Assembly (NCBI RefSeq): GCF_000987955.1
Contig: NZ_LAZU01000034.1
Coordinates: forward strand, 42,293-106,292
Source: Paenibacillus sp. DMB20
GTDB taxonomy: Bacteria > Bacillota > Bacilli > Paenibacillales > Paenibacillaceae
Length of the DNA stretch: 64,000 nucleotides
Direction: 5' to 3'
The notes below the pieces were generated by a model. The model did no database searches and was not told the DNA's origin. It worked only from the letters and a program-made list of their open reading frames with translations. Made by a program: the position numbers and the translations under genes. Of this stretch, positions 25,388 to 33,483 are shown one piece after another. Position 1 is the stretch's first letter; each line of letters opens with the position of its first letter.

Positions 25388-26932
25388 ATGTCAGCACCAA
25401 GACCCGTAGCATTGATCATCATGGACGGCTTCGGACTGCGCAATACCACGGAAGGAAACGCGGTCGCACAGGCCAACAAACCGAACTATGACCGCTATCT
25501 GAAGCAGTATCCGAATACTACCTTGACGGCATGCGGTGAAGCGGTGGGTCTTCCGGAAGGCCAAATGGGCAACTCGGAAGTAGGCCACCTTAACATCGGT
25601 GCCGGCCGGATCGTGTACCAGGATTTGACCCGTATCACGAAATCGATTCGCGAAGGCGAATTTTTCGAGAACGAGACGCTTGTGGAAGCGGTTCGCGCAG
25701 CAAAGAACAACAACAAGAAACTTCATCTGTACGGCCTTGTATCGGACGGCGGCGTACACAGCCACATTGCGCATTTGTTCGCGATGCTTGATCTCGCCAA
25801 GAAGGAAGGCATGCACGAAGTGTATATCCATGCTTTTATGGATGGACGCGACGTAGCGCCGGACAGCGGCAAGAAGTTCATCAAAGATTTGATGGCCAAG
25901 ATCGAGGAAGTCGGCGTAGGCCGGATCGCAACCGTATCCGGACGCTATTACGCCATGGACCGCGACAAGCGTTGGGATCGCGTGGAAAAGACGTACCGCG
26001 CCATGGTTTACGGCGAAGGACCGAAATACAACGATCCGCTTCAAGCGATCAATGAATCGTATGAAAAATCGGTATTTGATGAATTCGTCGAACCGACGGT
26101 CATCGTGGACGAACAGGGCAACCCGGTAACTACCGTGGAAAGCGGAGACTCCGTGGTCTTCCTGAACTTCCGTCCGGACCGTGCCATTCAGCTGTCCCAG
26201 GTGTTCACGAACAAGGACTTCCGCGGGTTTGAACGCGGACCGAAATTCCCGCAGGGACTGCACTTTGTCTGCTTGACCTTGTTCAGCGAAACGGTTGAGG
26301 GCTTTGTGGCCTACAAGCCGAAAAACCTCGACAACACGCTGGGCGAAGTGCTTGTACAGAACAACAAGAAGCAGCTGCGCATTGCGGAGACGGAAAAATA
26401 TCCGCACGTTACCTTCTTCTTCAGCGGCGGCCGCGACGTGGAGCTTCCGGGCGAAACCCGCGTGCTGATCAATTCGCCGAAGGTAGCGACTTATGACCTC
26501 AAGCCTGAGATGAGCGCATATGAAGTGGCGGAAGCGTGCGTGAAGGAGATCGAATCGGACAAACACGACGCGATCATCCTGAACTTCGCGAACCCGGACA
26601 TGGTCGGCCACTCCGGCATGCTGGAGCCTACCATCAAAGCGGTGGAGACTACCGATGAATGCGTCGGCAAAGTCGTGGAAGCCGTTTTGGCCAAAGGCGG
26701 CGTTTGCCTGATTACGGCAGACCACGGCAACGCGGATATGGTGTTCGACGAGAATGGACGTCCATTTACGGCCCATACGACGAACCCGGTACCGTTTATT
26801 GTGACCGACGAGAACGTGACTCTTCGCGAAGGCGGCATCCTGGCGGACATCGCTCCGACGATTCTGGACCTGATGCAGCTGGAGAAACCGGCGGAGATGA
26901 CCGGCACATCGATGATCGCATCCCGTAAATAA
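25388..26932 (+). CDS. gpmI: 2,3-bisphosphoglycerate-independent phosphoglycerate mutase
   Basis: A 514-residue manganese-dependent mutase of the alkaline phosphatase superfamily. It begins PVALIIMDGFGLR, with the nucleophilic Ser in GQMGNSEVGH near residue 62 and metal ligands in ITADHGNAD at the C-terminal end. The start is 2 bases after the tpiA stop, with its ribosome site (GAGGGGG) inside tpiA, so translation is likely coupled. Confidence 0.97.
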   Translation: MSAPRPVALIIMDGFGLRNTTEGNAVAQANKPNYDRYLKQYPNTTLTACGEAVGLPEGQMGNSEVGHLNIGAGRIVYQDLTRITKSIREGEFFENETLVEAVRAAKNNNKKLHLYGLVSDGGVHSHIAHLFAMLDLAKKEGMHEVYIHAFMDGRDVAPDSGKKFIKDLMAKIEEVGVGRIATVSGRYYAMDRDKRWDRVEKTYRAMVYGEGPKYNDPLQAINESYEKSVFDEFVEPTVIVDEQGNPVTTVESGDSVVFLNFRPDRAIQLSQVFTNKDFRGFERGPKFPQGLHFVCLTLFSETVEGFVAYKPKNLDNTLGEVLVQNNKKQLRIAETEKYPHVTFFFSGGRDVELPGETRVLINSPKVATYDLKPEMSAYEVAEACVKEIESDKHDAIILNFANPDMVGHSGMLEPTIKAVETTDECVGKVVEAVLAKGGVCLITADHGNADMVFDENGRPFTAHTTNPVPFIVTDENVTLREGGILADIAPTILDLMQLEKPAEMTGTSMIASRK

Positions 26933-26961
26933 ATGAAATCCGGCATTGCTGCTTCTAATAC

Positions 26962-27139
26962 AGGTTCAAAAAGGCGGATTTTCAGCACCGAGAAGGTTGG
27001 ATGAAGCTAGGGAGTGAGAAGCGGAGCGTAGGCAAAACCTACGTGAGCATCGGAAGGCCCGGCAGAATTCAAGATTCGACGTCGATTTCACTTCTTGATT
27101 CACATCGTGATCAAAAGTCGACTTTTTGAACAACCTTTT
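26962..27139. repeat. large folded intergenic element between gpmI and eno
   Basis: GGTTCAAAAAG (26962-26972) pairs over about 150 bases with CTTTTTGAAC before CAACC. Inside are the perfect hairpin CGTAGG-CAAAA-CCTACG, GAATTCAAGA with TCTTGATTC, and the palindrome AAAAGTCGACTTTT. I recall similar sequence between genes in other Paenibacillus genomes, but could not check. It may be a mobile palindromic repeat or a structured RNA. Confidence 0.6.
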
Positions 27140-27177
27140 TAACATAAAATATCTTTTTGAAAAAGGAGACTACTCAT

Positions 27178-28464
27178 ATGACTATGATTACCGACGTATA
27201 CGCACGCGAAGTCCTGGACTCCCGCGGCAACCCGACTGTTGAAGTAGAAGTATTTCTGGAATCCGGCGCGATGGGCCGCGCCATCGTTCCTTCCGGCGCT
27301 TCCACGGGCGTTCACGAAGCGGTTGAGCTTCGCGACGACGACAAATCCCGTTACCTGGGCAAAGGCGTTCTGAAAGCCGTTGAGAACGTAAACGAAATTA
27401 TCGCTCCGGAAGTGATCGGCATGGACGCTCTGGATCAAGTGAGCATCGACAAGATGATGATCAAATTGGACGGAACGCCGAACAAAGGCAAATTGGGCGC
27501 AAACGCAATCCTGGCCGTTTCCATGGCCGTAGCCCGCGCGGCTGCTGACGCTCTGGGCCTGCCTCTGTACGTTTACCTTGGCGGATTCAACGCGAAACAG
27601 CTTCCTGTACCTATGATGAACATCGTGAACGGCGGCGCGCATGCCGACAACAACGTAGACGTGCAAGAGTTCATGGTACTGCCTGTAGGCGCGCCAAGCT
27701 TCAAAGAAGCGCTTCGCATGGGCGCTGAAATCTTCCACAACCTGAAATCCGTGCTCAAAGGCAAAGGCCTGAACACAGCGGTTGGCGACGAAGGCGGTTT
27801 TGCACCGAACTTCACTTCCAACGAAGACGCTTTGTCCTCCATCATCGAAGCGATCGAAAAAGCCGGCTACACGCCAGGCAAAGACGTATTCTTGGGCATG
27901 GACGTAGCTTCCACCGAATTCTTCAAAGACGGCAAGTATGTTCTGGAAGGCGAAGGCAAGTCCTACACGCCTGCCGAATTCGTTGACCTCCTCGCTTCCT
28001 GGGTTGACAAATACCCGATCATCACGATCGAAGACGGATGTTCCGAAGACGATTGGGAAGGTTGGAAATTGCTCACCGAGAAACTCGGCGACAAAATCCA
28101 ACTCGTTGGCGACGACCTGTTCGTTACCAACACCGAGCGTCTGGAAAGAGGCATCAACGAAGGCATCGGTAACTCGATCCTTATCAAAGTTAACCAAATC
28201 GGTACGCTCACCGAAACTTTCGACGCGATCGAAATGGCAAAACGCGCAGGTTACACTGCCGTTGTCTCCCACCGTTCCGGCGAATCCGAAGACAGCACGA
28301 TCGCTGACATCGCGGTTGCTACCAATGCGGGTCAAATCAAAACGGGTGCTCCTTCCCGTACCGATCGCGTTGCGAAGTACAACCAGTTGCTCCGCATCGA
28401 AGACGACTTGGGCGAGCTTGCTCAATACAACGGCTTGAAGTCGTTCTACAACCTGAAAAAATAA
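27178..28464 (+). CDS. eno: enolase
   Basis: A 428-residue enzyme converting 2-phosphoglycerate to phosphoenolpyruvate. Family features are REVLDSRGNPTVEVEV, SGASTGVHEAVELRD, the magnesium ligands in LGMDVAS, EDGCSEDDW and LVGDDLFVTN, and the signature LIKVNQIGTLTET with SHRSGESED. ATG 27178 has AAAGGAG upstream; ATG 27184 is a less likely alternative. It is the last gene of the glycolytic operon and is followed by a strong terminator. Confidence 0.98.
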   Translation: MTMITDVYAREVLDSRGNPTVEVEVFLESGAMGRAIVPSGASTGVHEAVELRDDDKSRYLGKGVLKAVENVNEIIAPEVIGMDALDQVSIDKMMIKLDGTPNKGKLGANAILAVSMAVARAAADALGLPLYVYLGGFNAKQLPVPMMNIVNGGAHADNNVDVQEFMVLPVGAPSFKEALRMGAEIFHNLKSVLKGKGLNTAVGDEGGFAPNFTSNEDALSSIIEAIEKAGYTPGKDVFLGMDVASTEFFKDGKYVLEGEGKSYTPAEFVDLLASWVDKYPIITIEDGCSEDDWEGWKLLTEKLGDKIQLVGDDLFVTNTERLERGINEGIGNSILIKVNQIGTLTETFDAIEMAKRAGYTAVVSHRSGESEDSTIADIAVATNAGQIKTGAPSRTDRVAKYNQLLRIEDDLGELAQYNGLKSFYNLKK

Positions 28465-28479
28465 GCTTTGAGATAAAGG

Positions 28480-28516
28480 AAAGACCAGCTCCGGTTTAGG
28501 GGAGCTGGTCTTTTTG
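28480..28516 (+). terminator. terminator of the glycolytic operon
   Basis: AAGACCAGCTCC and GGAGCTGGTCTT with a 7-base loop, followed by T residues. Confidence 0.9.
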
Positions 28517-28639
28517 CCTTGTTACAAGGGGAAGGCGAGGTCGTGCAATTGGCTGAGGCGGCGGAGTACGCATGCTGGTCTTTCGGATGTTTGAAAATAT
28601 CCGAAATCGATCCGACGCATACAGGATAGCGAGTGGCTT

Positions 28640-29629
28640 TTATGTTTCCCCGTGCTGCTTCCTTAAACGGACTTTTGCCGCTTCACTCGGATTATAGCCG
28701 AAAGTTTTTCGGAAGAGCGATGCAAAGTGGCTGACATTATGGTATCCGACCGTGATCGCGGTTTCGCTCACATTGGCTATTCCCTGTTCCAACAGGGTGC
28801 GGGCTTCATTCATCCGAAGTTCCCGTACATACCCGAATACGGTCGTGCCAAACAATTCCTTGAATCCAAGCTTCAACTTGTAGTCATTCAATCCGGCTAA
28901 ACGTGCGAGCTGGAGCAGGGTGGGCGGATGCTTCCAGGTCCTGGACAAAATGCTTTTCGCTTCATGCAGGCATTGGATGTCGTTAAGGGTCAGCTTGGAT
29001 GCCGTTTGCCGTTTCATCGTTTCTTTGTCCGTTCCATCCAGATGGAAGGTCAGCAGCTCGAGGGCTTTCCCCTCCAGGTATAGTTTTTGCAGCGTGCCGC
29101 TGTAGGGGCAGTTTTTCATTTGCTCCACAATTTGCGGTATATATGGACTGCCTGAAATCTGGCGGCAGTAGGTTGCATCTGCTGTCAAGCGCTCTACCTC
29201 GGGAAAAATCATGTCAAAATGGCGCATATCGAAACGAAGCTCCATGTGAAGCATGGGTTCCTTCTGGAAAAGCTCGGCATGCATCTCCGCGTCCCGGATA
29301 TACATGAATGTCGATACGCCTGGAGATAACTCGAAGCCCTGGGTCTTGGCAGACGCCTCCCAGCAACCTTTGCCCGATATCGTATAAGAGATCTCCAAAT
29401 GCGGATAATGAATTCCAACATCCATCGTTAGCGGCTCATGCAGCTTCGTATCGAACCAATTCATTTCCAGGCCTGGTCTCAACTGAATCCGTCGTAAACG
29501 TCCCGTTCCGCTCTCTCCCGGGAAGGAAAAGGTCTGATCTTGGCCGTTTGGCTGCGATGCGGCCTCCGTGGCCTTCTCAAAACCCTTGAACACCCCATCC
29601 AAATCCCAAGTGTCTAATTGCAGCTTCAA
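28640..29629 (-). CDS. AraC-family regulator, probably iron/siderophore responsive
   Basis: A 329-residue regulator of the PchR/YbtA-like type. The N-terminal 220 residues are an effector domain; residues 230-325 hold two helix-turn-helix motifs (LLQLARLAGLNDYKLKLGFK and ETAITVGYHNVSHFASLFRK). The TTG start at 29629 follows GGAGGG. The promoter (TTGATT-17-TATAGT, minus strand) has a Fur box directly upstream, so iron starvation should induce it. Direct repeats upstream of the neighbouring MFS gene are a likely target. Activation by an iron-siderophore is inferred from the family. Confidence 0.82.
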   Translation of the reverse strand: MKLQLDTWDLDGVFKGFEKATEAASQPNGQDQTFSFPGESGTGRLRRIQLRPGLEMNWFDTKLHEPLTMDVGIHYPHLEISYTISGKGCWEASAKTQGFELSPGVSTFMYIRDAEMHAELFQKEPMLHMELRFDMRHFDMIFPEVERLTADATYCRQISGSPYIPQIVEQMKNCPYSGTLQKLYLEGKALELLTFHLDGTDKETMKRQTASKLTLNDIQCLHEAKSILSRTWKHPPTLLQLARLAGLNDYKLKLGFKELFGTTVFGYVRELRMNEARTLLEQGIANVSETAITVGYHNVSHFASLFRKTFGYNPSEAAKVRLRKQHGET

Positions 29630-29671
29630 CCCAATCTCCCTCCGCTCGATGAAAAGTTGACTATAGATTCA

Positions 29672-29700
29672 ACTATAACGAAACCTCCCCCGCAAATCAA
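29672..29700 (-). promoter_or_regulatory. sigma-A promoter of the AraC regulator
   Basis: On the minus strand TTGATT (29700-29695), 17 bases, TATAGT (29677-29672). The imperfect inverted repeat GTTGACTATAGATTCAAC (plus strand) overlaps the start region and may be an operator. Confidence 0.7.
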
Positions 29701-29706
29701 TGAAAA

Positions 29707-29721
29707 CGATAATCATTATCA
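29707..29721. promoter_or_regulatory. Fur box upstream of the AraC regulator
   Basis: CGATAATCATTATCA differs from the 7-1-7 Fur consensus (TGATAATNATTATCA) at one base. It lies 7 bases upstream of the -35 on the minus strand. Confidence 0.75.
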
Positions 29722-29820
29722 ATAATTATTTAAAAAATATGTTCTGAGCTGCTGATTCTTCCCGGGTGCTTAACATGAAGGACGGGCGGCAAAAGATATT
29801 CGCAAAAAAAATTTCGTTTC

Positions 29821-31017
29821 TCATTTCCCGCGTGTCGAGCCGGCTTCGACCGGCTTAACTGACACGGCCATCATAAAGACTGCCATGAGAAGAGCCAAAC
29901 CTCCGATGAATGCATAAGGAAGATGCCGATCCCACTGGTAAAGAGTTGTGCTTACAACCGGAGCGATTACGGCGGAAATCCCTTGAACGGAGCCTACAAG
30001 ACCTGCGACGCCTCCCTGCTGCTCACGGGACACGGACAAGGACGATCCTGCCATGAATCCCGGCATCAGGAGCCCCGACCCTATTCCGAAAATAAAATAG
30101 GCCAAGTAATAAACGGTCAAGCTGTTGGTTAATAAAAAGAGCGCCATGCTGACGATCACCAGCAGCAATCCGACAATGAGAAGCTGCCTTGGATGCCACT
30201 TGCTCTTCTTCATTTGGATCCCTTGGGTAAAAATCATCGCTGCCCCAGTGAACATTAAGCCAAACGAAACCATTCTGGCGGTTTCCTGCGTCGTTAGAGA
30301 AAATTGATCTTGAAAATAAAAGCCGCCGACCACCTGCAAAGTGACAATGCTGAGCATCGTTACGAGTCCGGCGAATAAATAGAGGCGAACCCCTTTTTGA
30401 AACGGATTGATCTTGGGCGGTTTTTCTTGAATGACCGGCTTTTTGGGCGGTATGAGCGCAAGCACAACGGCCAATGCGATAATCGGCAGCAAAGCACCGA
30501 TATATAAAGGCCAGATTAATCCGATCAGGGCGAATACCCCGGCAATCGCTGGACCGAGCACGAGGCCAAGCCCGTTGGCGGCCCCGATGAACGCCATGCC
30601 CGCCGAGCGATCCTTTTCATCGGTAACGTCCGCCATATATGCCTGGGCCGATGAGGGCACCGCCGGGATAAACAGCCCGACCATAGCCCGTGCCGCGATC
30701 AGCAGTACGACCAACAGCCCGCCTTTGATCAGGCCCTGAAGGCCTGCGTACATCGCTGCGGTAAACAGAATGTAGCTCACGAACATGCCGATGAAGCCGA
30801 TGATAATGACGGGCTTTCTTCCTTTTACATCGCTAAGATTGCCCCATACCGGCGCCATCAAGGCCATCGCGACAGAGCCTAAAGAAATAATCAGGCCCGA
30901 ATGAGTCTCCGTCAATCCCAATTCCCGAATCAGAGGGGGCATGACCGGAGCTATAATCATCAGTCCCACCATGGCCACGAATACGCTGAAAAATATACTG
31001 AATCTGATCTTCCTCAT
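29821..31017 (-). CDS. MFS (DHA1) transporter, possible siderophore exporter
   Basis: A 398-residue protein with about 12 membrane helices and the MFS motif GNLSDVKGRKPVI between helices 2 and 3. It has the antiporter signature region GAANGLGLVLGPAIAG in helix 5, typical of drug/H+ antiporters. ATG 31017 follows AAAGGAG. A tandem repeat of AraC-site spacing lies upstream, and an iron-linked AraC gene lies downstream on the same strand. Export of a siderophore, as for B. subtilis YmfD, is plausible; a general drug exporter is the alternative. Confidence 0.75.
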   Translation of the reverse strand: MRKIRFSIFFSVFVAMVGLMIIAPVMPPLIRELGLTETHSGLIISLGSVAMALMAPVWGNLSDVKGRKPVIIIGFIGMFVSYILFTAAMYAGLQGLIKGGLLVVLLIAARAMVGLFIPAVPSSAQAYMADVTDEKDRSAGMAFIGAANGLGLVLGPAIAGVFALIGLIWPLYIGALLPIIALAVVLALIPPKKPVIQEKPPKINPFQKGVRLYLFAGLVTMLSIVTLQVVGGFYFQDQFSLTTQETARMVSFGLMFTGAAMIFTQGIQMKKSKWHPRQLLIVGLLLVIVSMALFLLTNSLTVYYLAYFIFGIGSGLLMPGFMAGSSLSVSREQQGGVAGLVGSVQGISAVIAPVVSTTLYQWDRHLPYAFIGGLALLMAVFMMAVSVKPVEAGSTRGK

Positions 31018-31102
31018 GTTCTCCTTTATCTCCTTTCACGGTATCTTGCATGACGCTTCACTTTTAGAATCTTAAGAGAAACATCCATGCCTCTGCTACC
31101 AT

Positions 31103-31134
31103 GAAACGGATTATTAATACGGAGAAACGGATTA
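31103..31134. promoter_or_regulatory. tandem GAAACGGATTAT repeats, candidate AraC activator site
   Basis: GAAACGGATTAT occurs at 31103-31114 and 31123-31134, start-to-start 20 bases, two helical turns. On the minus strand they lie just upstream of a poor -35 and a TAAGAT -10 for the MFS gene. Direct repeats at this spacing are how AraC-type activators bind. Confidence 0.55.
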
Positions 31135-31192
31135 TATCGCTTTCGTGGGCCCAGGTTGGCCATATGGGACGTTGATTACACCGGGCTGCTGC

Positions 31193-32407
31193 TCAGCATT
31201 GCATGGCTTTTTCGGTCTTTGAAACGCGAAAGGCAATGAGGGCGAAAATCGTGGAGGCCAAATATAAAAGAAAGGCAAAATAATATACATAAACGACCCC
31301 AATGGTGTCTGAAATCACCCCGGTAATAAATACGGAAAGGGCAAAGACGATGTAATACAGATTGTCTTTGGCAGCATACATTTTGGATAGCGCTTGGGCC
31401 GAGGTTACCTGTTGGATATAGGTTTGCTGGGATACGTCCCTAAGCTGATAAAAAGGGCCCATAAGCACGACCAGAACCAGCGCCGCCCAAGCCGTTTGAT
31501 TCATGGCGTACAGCAGGACAAGGATACAGACGAAGAGCGAGCCTGTAATGACTCCTCTAATTAAGTACGGTTCAATCTTGGAGGCAAAGAAGGCCATTAA
31601 AATGCCTCCGAGAATACTCCCGGCGTAATAGGCGGTGTTGATATATCCCCACCATTCTTCTCCTTTCCCCAACACCTCATTAACGAATACCAATGAAATC
31701 CCGCCAATCCATATTCCTGAGGCTATACCCTCCAAAACATCCATGGTAGTAATGGTCCTCATTTTGTTAATCGGACTGAAGAGGATGGACCACCCTTCTT
31801 TGATAACCTCCATTTTCGGACGTTTTCCTGTTCCGGTTATCGTTCTGCTCTTCAGTGGGAGCGAGGACAGCAACGACAGTGCCAGCAAGGCTATGCATAC
31901 CATTAAGACGGGTTCGAATCCATAGTAACTAATGGCTACTGCGCCTAAAGACCATCCAAGCATGGCAAACATCTGGTCAGCCGTGTTGATCAGGCTGTTC
32001 GCTCTTCCGATCTTTTCTTTCGATACGGTCTCCGGTACCAGAGACATCCGGGATGGGGATACGAAGCCATCGGTGAAGCCCGTCAATCCAATCAATGCAT
32101 AGATAAACACCAACCCGGCAGCATGTTTTCCGGCATACATCGCAGCTGCCAGGGTTAAGGCAATGAATATAGTTTGGATCAATAAAGACGAGGATAAAAT
32201 TCGATTCAGCGGTGATTTCTCGGTTATAAAAGGGAAAACGAAGGTGCTGATCATTTTTCCCAATACATATACCAACATGATAAAGGAAGCGAATGTGGCT
32301 GATCCCGTTAATGAAAAGATGGTAACGGTCAACGTCATGGTGTAGAGAGATAGGGCCAGCTTTCCCAAAGAGATGCTGGACCATAAGAAATAGAAGGACA
32401 TGTTCAT
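31193..32407 (-). CDS. MFS transporter
   Basis: A 404-residue protein with 12 predicted membrane helices. It resembles the MFS branch that includes enterobactin-exporter-like proteins (SRMSLVPETVSKEKIGRANSL and MYAGKHAAGLVFIYALIG). The substrate is unknown. The start ATG 32407 has AAAGG 12 bases upstream. It lies between an M50-like gene and the putative siderophore exporter, all on the minus strand, but with gaps that suggest separate transcripts. Confidence 0.75.
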   Translation of the reverse strand: MNMSFYFLWSSISLGKLALSLYTMTLTVTIFSLTGSATFASFIMLVYVLGKMISTFVFPFITEKSPLNRILSSSLLIQTIFIALTLAAAMYAGKHAAGLVFIYALIGLTGFTDGFVSPSRMSLVPETVSKEKIGRANSLINTADQMFAMLGWSLGAVAISYYGFEPVLMVCIALLALSLLSSLPLKSRTITGTGKRPKMEVIKEGWSILFSPINKMRTITTMDVLEGIASGIWIGGISLVFVNEVLGKGEEWWGYINTAYYAGSILGGILMAFFASKIEPYLIRGVITGSLFVCILVLLYAMNQTAWAALVLVVLMGPFYQLRDVSQQTYIQQVTSAQALSKMYAAKDNLYYIVFALSVFITGVISDTIGVVYVYYFAFLLYLASTIFALIAFRVSKTEKAMQC

Positions 32408-32461
32408 CGACTACAAACCTTTCCCATGTTAATCAAACACGCATCGGCTTTTAAAAAGGAG

Positions 32462-33142
32462 TCAATGCTCTTTTGTCGCCGCAGGGCGCTTACGCCAAAA
32501 CAACTGCAGGGCCAGCTTTGCGCACCAAAGGGAAAACAGCAGGAACAGCAGTGCCCAGGCGACAGCGGGAATGACGGTCTGATTCGCCAAATTGGCGGCA
32601 TCGCCCGCACGGGCAGGCTGGGTTATGGCATACAGCAGAAGGGAGACGGGCCCCATAACGGACTCCTCAAGACAGAGAAAGGCCAGCAGCAGATAGTAAA
32701 AATTCCGGACCCGGGGTCCCAGGAAGTAGAACACGAGGGTCGCCACGATAAAGATGGAGAGCCACCATATTCCGTAACTGTTGCGTACAAACAGAACAAT
32801 CATCAAGAGGGCAAGGCCCGAGACGAGAAGCAGGCCTTCCCCCTGCTTTCGCCGGGCATGACCGTAAAACAACAACACGGAAAACAGCGACGCGGACATG
32901 TAACCGGCGAGGGATACGGCGACCGTTTTCCAGCCGGAGGCCAGCACCGAATAAGTGGTCCCGCTGTGGTCTGGATTGAGCTCGATGCTCAGAACGCGTC
33001 CCGATGCCAGAAGCGTGGCAACGGCGTGGCCCAACTCGTGGACCATGGTATCCATGATACGGAACCATGAGGAGAACGGAATAAGCCGGGTCAGTACGGC
33101 GGCACCGACCAGATAAAGAACGGTTTTAAGCCATTTGTTCAT
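32462..33142 (-). CDS. M50-like membrane metallopeptidase
   Basis: A 226-residue membrane protein with about seven helices. The zinc-binding HELGH motif lies at about residues 36-40 (MVHELGHAVATLLA), placing it in the M50B-like group related to site-2 proteases. The second metal-ligand motif is not obvious, so activity is uncertain. Substrate and pathway are unknown. Confidence 0.72.
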   Translation of the reverse strand: MNKWLKTVLYLVGAAVLTRLIPFSSWFRIMDTMVHELGHAVATLLASGRVLSIELNPDHSGTTYSVLASGWKTVAVSLAGYMSASLFSVLLFYGHARRKQGEGLLLVSGLALLMIVLFVRNSYGIWWLSIFIVATLVFYFLGPRVRNFYYLLLAFLCLEESVMGPVSLLLYAITQPARAGDAANLANQTVIPAVAWALLFLLFSLWCAKLALQLFWRKRPAATKEH

Positions 33143-33174
33143 GTTTCGGAATCCTTTCAGGCGCTTTGTTTAAT

Positions 33175-33229
33175 CGCAAGAAAAACAACGCTTGGACACG
33201 AGCTGCATGCGAGATAAACGGTTTCAAGG
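33175..33229. repeat. CGCAAGAAAAAC repeat, degenerate copy C
   Basis: It begins CGCAAGAAAAACAAC, identical for 15 bases to the reverse complement of copy B, and contains GATAAACG near its other end. The remainder is diverged. Confidence 0.4.
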
Positions 33230-33262
33230 CCTCGGAGGATGCAGACAGCAGCTCTTTGGCTG

Positions 33263-33286
33263 TGGTAAAATGGAACATATGTTCCA
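33263..33286 (+). promoter_or_regulatory. extended -10 promoter with LexA-type box upstream of sngA
   Basis: TGGTAAAAT (33263-33271) is followed by the palindrome TGGAACATATGTTCCA (33271-33286). GGAACATATGTTCC matches 13 of 14 positions of the Bacillus LexA box CGAACRNRYGTTYC. A repressor here would block the promoter until DNA damage. Confidence 0.55.
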
Positions 33287-33483
33287 AGAGATCGGATTGC
33301 AGCCATTTGATAAACGCAAAGTCAAGAGTTCATGAGGCGAGGAAACAAGGATAAGACTCTGTTACGCGTCGTTTCTTCATAGTATAGACGCCGGACAGGA
33401 AGTTGTAAAAGCATCTCAAGACAGCAGGCTATTGAAAAGGTGAAAAATGATAGAATGAATGGGACGGATGGAGGTGAGAGGGT

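Larger units (their letters stand above)
33143..33483. other. gap between the M50-like gene and sngA
   Basis: It contains a degenerate copy of the CGCAAGAAAAAC repeat (from 33175), an extended -10 with a LexA-type palindrome (33263-33286) and the sngA ribosome site. No ORF is supported. Confidence 0.6.

Noticed and set aside
25391..26776. 461-codon open frame on the minus strand
   Set aside because: Shadow of gpmI, which is complete with active-site motifs.
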